Shown: piece by piece, positions 21,551 to 26,339 of the stretch
Numbering within the stretch: position 1 is the stretch's first letter
Layout: every line of letters starts with the position of its first letter
Assembly (NCBI GenBank): GCA_051881615.1
Contig: JBJEQF010000034.1
Location: 1 to 26,339, forward strand
Length of the DNA stretch: 26,339 bases
Source of the DNA: CAMFTQ01 sp051881615
GTDB taxonomy: Bacteria; Bacillota; Clostridia; Oscillospirales; Acutalibacteraceae
Direction of reading: 5' to 3'
Position numbers and translations under genes: made by a program
Notes under the pieces: model-generated
Database searches by the model: none
The model's input: the letters and a program-made list of their open reading frames with translations, nothing else
What the model was told of the DNA's origin: nothing

Positions 21551-22165
21551 ATGAAAAGCATAAAATGGATTTTCTTTGATATAGGCTCAACACTTGTTGA
21601 TGAAAGTGTAGCTTTCCGAAAAAGAGTCGAAAAGACCGTAGCAAATACAAATGTCAGCTATGATGATTTTTACAACAAAATGGTTGAGATTTCAAAATAC
21701 AATCAAAATGGCTACCATAAGGCACTTGAATTTTACGGCTTGACTATGGCTCCTTGGAACAGTGATGACGAATTTGTATATCCTGAAGCGGAAGAATGTT
21801 TAAGAAAATTAAGCAAGAAATATAAAATCGGAATTATTGCCAATCAGATCTTTGGCAGTGAAGAACGGTTAGAAAAAATCGGCTTGCTTAAATACATAAA
21901 CCTTGTTGTAGCTTCTGCCGAGGAGGGCGTAGCAAAGCCCGATTTGCGTATCTTTGAAATTGCTCTTAGTAAAGCTGATTGCAAGGCAGAAGAAGCAGTA
22001 ATGGTCGGCGACAGGCTCGACAATGATATTGTTCCTGCCAATAAAATCGGAATGAAAACCGTATGGATTAAGCAAGGCTTAGGCGGATTTGCTACGCCTA
22101 TGACACAAGAAGAACAACCAAATTACATTGTTGAGAACTTGTCAGAAATTATTGGTATATTTTAG
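21551..22165 (+). CDS. HAD-superfamily hydrolase-like protein with altered motif I
   Basis: A 204-residue protein of the haloacid dehalogenase superfamily, which mostly hydrolyses phosphate esters. Motif I is FFDIGSTL: nucleophile D10 is present, but the second aspartate, which acts as general acid, is glycine (G12). Motif II lies around GIIANQ, the motif III lysine is in VAKPD, and motif IV is VGDRLDNDI. An alpha-helical cap is inserted after motif I, as in subclass I members. The change in motif I suggests altered chemistry or substrate, or loss of phosphatase activity; the substrate is unknown. GGAG lies four bases before the start. The methyltransferase gene follows after ten bases. Confidence 0.85.
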   Translation: MKSIKWIFFDIGSTLVDESVAFRKRVEKTVANTNVSYDDFYNKMVEISKYNQNGYHKALEFYGLTMAPWNSDDEFVYPEAEECLRKLSKKYKIGIIANQIFGSEERLEKIGLLKYINLVVASAEEGVAKPDLRIFEIALSKADCKAEEAVMVGDRLDNDIVPANKIGMKTVWIKQGLGGFATPMTQEEQPNYIVENLSEIIGIF

Positions 22166-22175
22166 GTGAAATGAT

Positions 22176-22988
22176 ATGGATAACATAAAAGAAGTTTATG
22201 ATTTTTACAATAACGGTGCTGAAATTGACCGTCTTGAGCGTGGTTTAGGCATAGTAGAGTTTTATCGTTCAAAGGAGATTATTTCAAAGTACATAACCGA
22301 GAAAAGTACAATTTACGATATAGGTGGAGGTATCGGTAAATATTCTGAGTGGCTTGCGAAACAGGGACACGATGTTACGCTGATTGAGCTTGCACCGACA
22401 GCGGTTGATTACGCAAAGAATAATATGAAAACGCCTTACATTGCAGAAGTCGGCGACGCAAGAGAGGTACACAAGCCTGACGAGAGTGCAGATGTTGTTT
22501 TGCTTATGGGCCCGCTGTATCACCTACAGAATGAATCTGACCGAGAAAAAGCATTAAAAGAAGCGTACCGTCTGCTGAAAAAAGGCGGTCTGCTTATTGC
22601 GGCAGGAATATCAAAATTTAGCTCAACCACTTGGGCGCTGTCTGTTTACGGCAACGGTTGTGACTTTATTGATGACGATATTTATATGAATATGCTGAAA
22701 CTTGAGCTTACAACAGGAAAACACAACCGCCCGGAGGAGTATCCGTTTATTATAGCAAACGCATATTTTCATACTATTGACGAATTAAGAAATGAAGTCA
22801 TAAAAAGCGGATTTAAGATTGTTGAAAATCACGCTGTTGAAGGTTGCATATGGATAACACCGAAGCTTGATGAAAAGTGGCAGGATGCAGAGAGCAAGAA
22901 AAGACTGCTCGATATTATCCACACAACCGAACACGAGGAAACGCTGATGGGATTAAGTCCGCATTTCTTGGTAGTCGGAAGAAAATAA
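22176..22988 (+). CDS. Class I SAM-dependent methyltransferase
   Basis: A 270-residue Rossmann-fold methyltransferase. The SAM-binding motif I is YDIGGGIGKYSEWLA (47-61), LIELAP follows as the acidic motif, then GDAREV and VLLMGPLYHLQ (motif IV region) and LLKKGGLLI (motif VI region). The C-terminal part after about residue 150 is probably the substrate-binding section. The substrate (small molecule or other) cannot be told from sequence. AGGTGA around the end of the HAD gene acts as ribosome binding site, so the pair is one operon, ending in a strong terminator. Confidence 0.88.
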   Translation: MDNIKEVYDFYNNGAEIDRLERGLGIVEFYRSKEIISKYITEKSTIYDIGGGIGKYSEWLAKQGHDVTLIELAPTAVDYAKNNMKTPYIAEVGDAREVHKPDESADVVLLMGPLYHLQNESDREKALKEAYRLLKKGGLLIAAGISKFSSTTWALSVYGNGCDFIDDDIYMNMLKLELTTGKHNRPEEYPFIIANAYFHTIDELRNEVIKSGFKIVENHAVEGCIWITPKLDEKWQDAESKKRLLDIIHTTEHEETLMGLSPHFLVVGRK

Positions 22989-23002
22989 TCTAAATCAAAA
23001 GT

Positions 23003-23048
23003 AGATAGGCAACCGGATGCTTTTCTGATTGCCTATCTGAATTTTTTT
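23003..23048 (+). terminator. Terminator of the HAD-methyltransferase operon
   Basis: AGATAGGCAA (23003-23012) and TTGCCTATCT (23029-23038) form a perfect 10-bp stem, followed by a run of seven T's. Confidence 0.9.
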
Positions 23049-23057
23049 ATAAAAGAA

Positions 23058-23090
23058 CCCTCAATCAGCACTGTGAATGTTGATTGAGGG
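23058..23090. terminator. Second hairpin in the convergent gap
   Basis: CCCTCAATCA (23058-23067) and TGATTGAGGG (23081-23090) form a perfect 10-bp stem, continued by three weaker inner pairs. T-rich sequence follows on the plus strand. It lies between two convergent transcripts and may terminate either. Positions 23091-23203 are AT-rich with no gene. Confidence 0.65.
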
Positions 23091-23203
23091 GTGTTTATTT
23101 AATTTTTGCCGAAGTTTATTTAATTTGACCATTTTTTATTCTTTTTTTGACCGATTAATTCCGATTTTAACTTCCTTTTATCTGTTTGACAAACCGAAAC
23201 TGT

Positions 23204-23596
23204 TTATTCAATAATTCTTTTATCTCCAAAATACTGTGTTAAAATCAAAATTAATGCACTGCAAGCAAGTATTCCGTCCATAATACCCGCAGGTAGCATA
23301 AACATCATTAGAGTCATTGTAACAACACAATTAATAATAGATAACGCCAGTCCCCACATTCTATTTTTCCATAATCCAATTGCTCCTATAACTCTTACAA
23401 TTCCATAAAGCATTCCCATTATAAGCATCAAATTCATATTATCCTGAAAATATGGAACGATAAATGAAAAATACTCATTTATATCAAACTTATCGGCACC
23501 TAAAATAAATACAGGAATTAGACAAAAGCAACCACCAATTTCCATAAATGCTCCGTGAATAATCATCAACACCGATGCAATTTTATATTTCTTCAT
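23204..23596 (-). CDS. Small integral membrane protein of unknown function
   Basis: A 130-residue protein with about four membrane segments (near residues 7-32, 53-75, 79-100 and 103-122) and short charged ends (KKYK at the start, GDKRIIE at the end). It has no recognisable catalytic motif. Residues 66-78 (VRVIGAIGLWKNR) form a loop with an LWKNR sequence seen in several small Firmicutes membrane proteins. AAGGAG lies twelve bases before the start, a rather long spacing. It follows the permease gene by 53 bases on the same strand and may be its last co-transcribed partner. Confidence 0.65.
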   Translation of the reverse strand: MKKYKIASVLMIIHGAFMEIGGCFCLIPVFILGADKFDINEYFSFIVPYFQDNMNLMLIMGMLYGIVRVIGAIGLWKNRMWGLALSIINCVVTMTLMMFMLPAGIMDGILACSALILILTQYFGDKRIIE

Positions 23597-23649
23597 CTGT
23601 ACACATTACTCCTTTTTATTAGTTTACAAAATATTAATTTCGATTTATC

Positions 23650-24780
23650 CTACTTTATTATTACATACAAAAGCATTAATGCCGCAAGAAAAATGATATT
23701 GGCAATGGTAAAGAACAGGAGATACTTTCCTTTTGATACATTTTTCTTTTGTGCTATGAATTTGTATGAAATCAGGCTTGCCATAGATGCGATTAATGTA
23801 CCTAAACCGCCTATATTAGTGCCGACAATCAATGCCGGTAAGTTGTGGGTGAAATTTGACAAAAGCAGTGCCGCCGGAACATTGCTGACAACCTGAGAGG
23901 TAAGCACCGCAGTGATCACCTCATTGCCTGAGATATATTTCTGTAAAAGAGATGAAAACATTGGGAGTCTGCCCATATTACCGATGAATATAAAGAACCC
24001 GACAAATGTGAGTAGGAGTGAATAGTCCACCTTTTTCAACACTTTTCTGTCAAAGATTACGATTGCACAAAGTGTAACGGCAAACGCAATACTAACGCTG
24101 AGAACACGCAATACCGCAAGAATGCAAATGCAAAACAGTGCAACATACATTATCACCTTGCAGGTGTTCTTTTCTTTGCTTTTTGTGGTCAGACTTACGG
24201 TAATTTTTTTGTTTCCAAAGCTTCCTATGGCAAAACTACTGACAAGCAACATTGCAAGCGATAAGACTGTATAAGGCAACATCAATAAAATAAATTTTTC
24301 AAAAGCCATACCTGATTTTCCGTACAGATATAAATTCTGTGGATTACCAATTGGTGTCAGCATACTTCCCAGATTAGCCGCAATGGTCTGCAAAATCACC
24401 ACGGGAATAAGCCACTTTTTCTCTTCTGTTTGTCCGAGCATATCAAACAGCACAAAAGTAAACGGGACAAAGGTTATGAGCGCCACATCATTGGTAATTA
24501 TCATACTGAAAAAGAAGCAAAGTAAAGTCAGCGTTACCACAAGCTGGCGAATATTTTGTACCTTATTTAACAGCTTCCGTGAGATTTCTTCAAAAACACC
24601 CATACTCTGAAAGCCTGCCATCAGTGCCATTAACGAGAACAATATTCCCAGTGTCCTGAAATCTATATACTCAAAATATTTTTCGTCCGGTATTACAAAG
24701 AACATTGAAATCACCGCAAGCACACAGGCAACAATCAGTATCGCTTCCTGTTTTATAAACTCAAAAATTTTCATCTTCAC
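23650..24780 (-). CDS. Ion-transporter-superfamily permease (ArsB/NhaD/SLC13-like)
   Basis: A 376-residue polytopic membrane protein with about ten to eleven segments. The paired motifs ITNDVALITFVPF and MLTPIGNPQNLYLYGKSG in the first half, and SNVPAALLLSNF with GTNIGGLGTLIAS in the second, are the inverted-repeat substrate and ion sites of this superfamily (citrate, dicarboxylate, arsenite and sodium carriers). The substrate cannot be told; no arsenic genes are nearby. The frame begins at GTG 24780, six bases after GGAG, which itself lies at the end of the kinase gene; an ATG six bases further in is the alternative. The three-base gap after the kinase stop implies translational coupling. 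Confidence 0.85.
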   Translation of the reverse strand: MKMKIFEFIKQEAILIVACVLAVISMFFVIPDEKYFEYIDFRTLGILFSLMALMAGFQSMGVFEEISRKLLNKVQNIRQLVVTLTLLCFFFSMIITNDVALITFVPFTFVLFDMLGQTEEKKWLIPVVILQTIAANLGSMLTPIGNPQNLYLYGKSGMAFEKFILLMLPYTVLSLAMLLVSSFAIGSFGNKKITVSLTTKSKEKNTCKVIMYVALFCICILAVLRVLSVSIAFAVTLCAIVIFDRKVLKKVDYSLLLTFVGFFIFIGNMGRLPMFSSLLQKYISGNEVITAVLTSQVVSNVPAALLLSNFTHNLPALIVGTNIGGLGTLIASMASLISYKFIAQKKNVSKGKYLLFFTIANIIFLAALMLLYVIIK

Positions 24781-24783
24781 ATT

Positions 24784-25539
24784 TTACTCCAAATTTTTAT
24801 TTACGGATAATTGATAGATAAGCACATCTCGATACAGTGATTGCGGTTCGGTATTCAGCCATTCAAGTGCAGAATCAATATCAATTGAAAAGCCTTTTCC
24901 AAAGTAATCAAACATCTTTTTGTGACTGCCCGAAAACGGGAGAGCAATTACCTTTTTGATATTCTCCTCAATTGAGAATGCAGGTCTGTAGCTTCTGTTT
25001 CCGTTAAGAAGCGACTTGCCGTTGTCAAAAATCGGTGCCGTAAGATATTTATTGTTCTTTGTGTCACAAATCACAGCAAGATTGTTAAAGTGTCTGTCCT
25101 CGTTCAGAGTTATATAATCAAGGGTAAAGATATTTTTCAGATATTTCTTTATATCCAAATCAAGGTATTTTCTGAAAAAGTCAACTGTATATTCAATATA
25201 GCCTTCCATTGATTCGAACTCCAACTTTTTAGCAGATAATTTTGTGCCGGTAATTCTTTGATGAATACGCTCAAATGTGATTAACTCATAACCCGGTATA
25301 AGAAAATCCTTGCTTCTGCAACCGCTTTTGCCGTTTATCTTTCCGTATTCATAAACAACATAGCTTTTCTTCGGAAGAGTGCTGAATGTAAGGAGTTTTG
25401 AAACAAGATATTCAACAATACCTTCTTCAAAAGTATCAGTTTTATACCAGTATCCCTTGTCATAGAATTTCGTTTGCGTGCCTTCGCTTGTTCCGTCAAT
25501 GTTTACTGTCAGGTCGTCGCTTAATGTTATGTCAAACAT
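24784..25539 (-). CDS. Short HipA/CtkA-like serine/threonine kinase
   Basis: A 251-residue protein matching only the kinase core of HipA, the toxin that phosphorylates aminoacyl-tRNA synthetases in E. coli (HipA itself is about 440 residues). A Gly/Ser-rich ATP loop with GTSEGTQTKF is at 16-25, and the possible ATP-binding lysine K33 is in YWYKTD. The catalytic loop is LNEDRHFNN (145-153, D148) and the metal-binding aspartate is D172 in PIFDNGKS. All catalytic residues seem present. The N-terminal subdomain of classical HipA is missing. It overlaps the HTH gene by eight bases and is followed three bases later by the permease. It may be a toxin of a HipBA/HipBST-like pair or a regulator kinase; the target is unknown. 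Confidence 0.8.
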   Translation of the reverse strand: MFDITLSDDLTVNIDGTSEGTQTKFYDKGYWYKTDTFEEGIVEYLVSKLLTFSTLPKKSYVVYEYGKINGKSGCRSKDFLIPGYELITFERIHQRITGTKLSAKKLEFESMEGYIEYTVDFFRKYLDLDIKKYLKNIFTLDYITLNEDRHFNNLAVICDTKNNKYLTAPIFDNGKSLLNGNRSYRPAFSIEENIKKVIALPFSGSHKKMFDYFGKGFSIDIDSALEWLNTEPQSLYRDVLIYQLSVNKNLE

Positions 25540-26098
25540 ATTTTTCTCCTTTGGGGCAAAGCTTTTTCCAAGTGATATTGTTGTCGCCGAATTTAAACCA
25601 GATAGAGTCGTTGTAGCTTACACCAAAGGTTCTTTTAACGATTTCAATAGGGTCATATTCGTCAAGACCTGTTTTATTAAGCAGTTCCTTTATATCGGCA
25701 CGACCACGTTCCCAGCAGCGTGTTTCCAACAGCTCGCTGAGCTTTGAAATATCAATTTTGTCAAAAGCAAGGAAAAATTGCTTCATCGGATTGTCGGTGA
25801 ACTTCTTGATGAATACTTCGTTGTTTTTAATATTCACAACAGCAGTCAGTTCATCTTTCCAGTAAACCGAAATCTTACAGCCGTCCCATTTGTTTTTCAG
25901 CTTATCTTCAAGCTGAATATTACAGTTGAGCTTTTTGGCAATGACGGATATAGTTTCAAGATGAGGTGAAATCTGATGCGTTTCTATTCTTGCAATTGTA
26001 GATTGAGGCATATTGCATCGCTTAGCCAACTCACGCTGAGATATTTTTAATTCTCTGCGTTTATCAGCCAGTTCATCAACTATTCTATAATTATTCAT
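25532..26098 (-). CDS. XRE-family HTH regulator with C-terminal kinase-partner domain (HipB-like)
   Basis: A 188-residue protein, probably the autorepressor and antitoxin of the kinase. Residues 8-60 are a helix-turn-helix (ISQRELAKRCNMPQSTIARIE as its core, shown in two halves: ISQRELAKRC and MPQSTIARIE). Residues 75-188 form a second domain (begins ISVYWKDELTAVV) with RADIKELLNKTGLDEYDP, unlike the short classical HipB. This extra part may hold the kinase, a role played in HipBST by the separate protein HipS. The start at 26098 was chosen because GAGGTGAT lies at correct spacing; the frame is open to a GTG at 26113. A perfect palindrome overlaps its promoter, which supports autoregulation. 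Confidence 0.8.
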   Translation of the reverse strand: MNNYRIVDELADKRRELKISQRELAKRCNMPQSTIARIETHQISPHLETISVIAKKLNCNIQLEDKLKNKWDGCKISVYWKDELTAVVNIKNNEVFIKKFTDNPMKQFFLAFDKIDISKLSELLETRCWERGRADIKELLNKTGLDEYDPIEIVKRTFGVSYNDSIWFKFGDNNITWKKLCPKGEKYV

Positions 26099-26117
26099 AA
26101 TATCACCTCTCACAAAT

Positions 26118-26148
26118 ATATGATAGCAAATGTGCTATCATATGTCAA
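26118..26148 (-). promoter_or_regulatory. Promoter with embedded palindromic operator of the HTH-kinase-permease operon
   Basis: On the minus strand, TTGACA (26143-26148) and TATCAT (26120-26125) are 17 bases apart. The palindrome ATATGATAGC (26118-26127), a 6-base spacer and GCTATCATAT (26134-26143) cover the spacer and the -10 box completely. A dimeric HTH protein bound there would block RNA polymerase. E. coli HipB uses a different but similarly built site (TATCC-N8-GGATA). Confidence 0.85.
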
Positions 26149-26250
26149 TGACAGACACAGCTTTTCTGTCAATAAAAATGATAAGAAGAAAACTATATTT
26201 ATCAAATTATACTATTTGGTTAGATTTATTCACAAAAAATGCTGAATTCG

Positions 26251-26279
26251 TTGAATGTTATAAAAAATAATGATATACT
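26251..26279 (+). promoter_or_regulatory. Promoter of the right-edge gene
   Basis: A -35 box TTGAAT (26251-26256) and a -10 box TATACT (26274-26279), 17 bases apart, place the start near 26286, about 29 bases before the ATG at 26315. Confidence 0.6.
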
Positions 26280-26314
26280 AAAAGTAATTTATTTGTTATC
26301 AGGAGATGGCTTTT

Positions 26315-26339
26315 ATGGATAATTTTACGTGGATAGATT
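26315..26339 (+). CDS. N-terminus of an unknown protein, cut by the window edge
   Basis: Eight codons are visible (MDNFTWID). AGGAG lies about nine bases upstream, and a promoter is placed correctly. A start like NFTWIDFY is seen in some McrB-type AAA ATPases of restriction systems, but eight residues do not suffice to name it. It is divergent from the HTH-kinase operon, with a 216-base shared upstream region that holds both promoters and the palindrome. Confidence 0.45.

Noticed and set aside
25532..26098. Phage repressor interpretation of the HTH gene
   Set aside because: No phage genes are nearby, and the eight-base overlap with a HipA-like kinase and the promoter palindrome fit a HipB-like role better.
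1..26339. CRISPR array, tRNA or rRNA genes
   Set aside because: No regularly spaced repeats with unique spacers, no tRNA T-loop/CCA pattern and no rRNA motifs were found by eye on either strand.

Overview
The window looks like the chromosome of a low-to-moderate GC Gram-positive anaerobe of the class Clostridia, probably a Ruminococcus-like member of the Oscillospiraceae. The signs are strong GGAGG ribosome binding sites, sigma-A promoters with TTGACA/TATAAT boxes 17 bases apart, a compact archaeal-type prolyl-tRNA synthetase, a QueT transporter and a CotJC-type manganese catalase remnant. The genus is inferred from gene content and style, not measured.

Layout. Positions 1-4515 hold the edge of an unknown gene, the 23S rRNA uracil methyltransferase rlmD, the queuosine-precursor transporter queT behind a probable preQ1 riboswitch, and a membrane-anchored HtrA protease. 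Positions 4537-4793 are a chain of small hairpins that looks like a dispersed repeat. Positions 4846-12761, all on the minus strand, form an aromatic amino acid cluster in transcription order aroE-aroK, then aroF-tyrA-aroB-aroA-aroC-pheA. The second block starts from a clear promoter covered with repeats of TAAAGTGATA, a likely operator. Together these genes run from DAHP synthesis to chorismate and on toward phenylalanine and tyrosine; only 3-dehydroquinate dehydratase is missing locally.

Positions 12807-16769 on the plus strand carry the acyl carrier protein, proS, metA (predicted acetyl-CoA user), a thioredoxin and a GNAT acetyltransferase. Two identical 41-bp repeats flank the proS-to-GNAT block.

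Positions 16959-17690 are the most unusual part. A consensus promoter is followed by about 650 nt with no normal gene (only a 22-codon ORF with a perfect ribosome binding site), many local hairpins, a multibranch helix, and two strong terminators in tandem. This looks like a large structured noncoding RNA. Next come an ECF sigma factor and its overlapping membrane regulator (17809-19489), then a lone sugar-phosphate transferase with an unclear start.

Positions 20870-26339 are accessory. They hold a truncated manganese catalase, a HAD protein without the second catalytic aspartate, a methyltransferase, a small membrane protein, and a minus-strand operon of HTH regulator, short HipA-like kinase and ion-transporter-superfamily permease. 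The promoter of that operon is embedded in a perfect palindrome. A divergent gene begins at the right edge.
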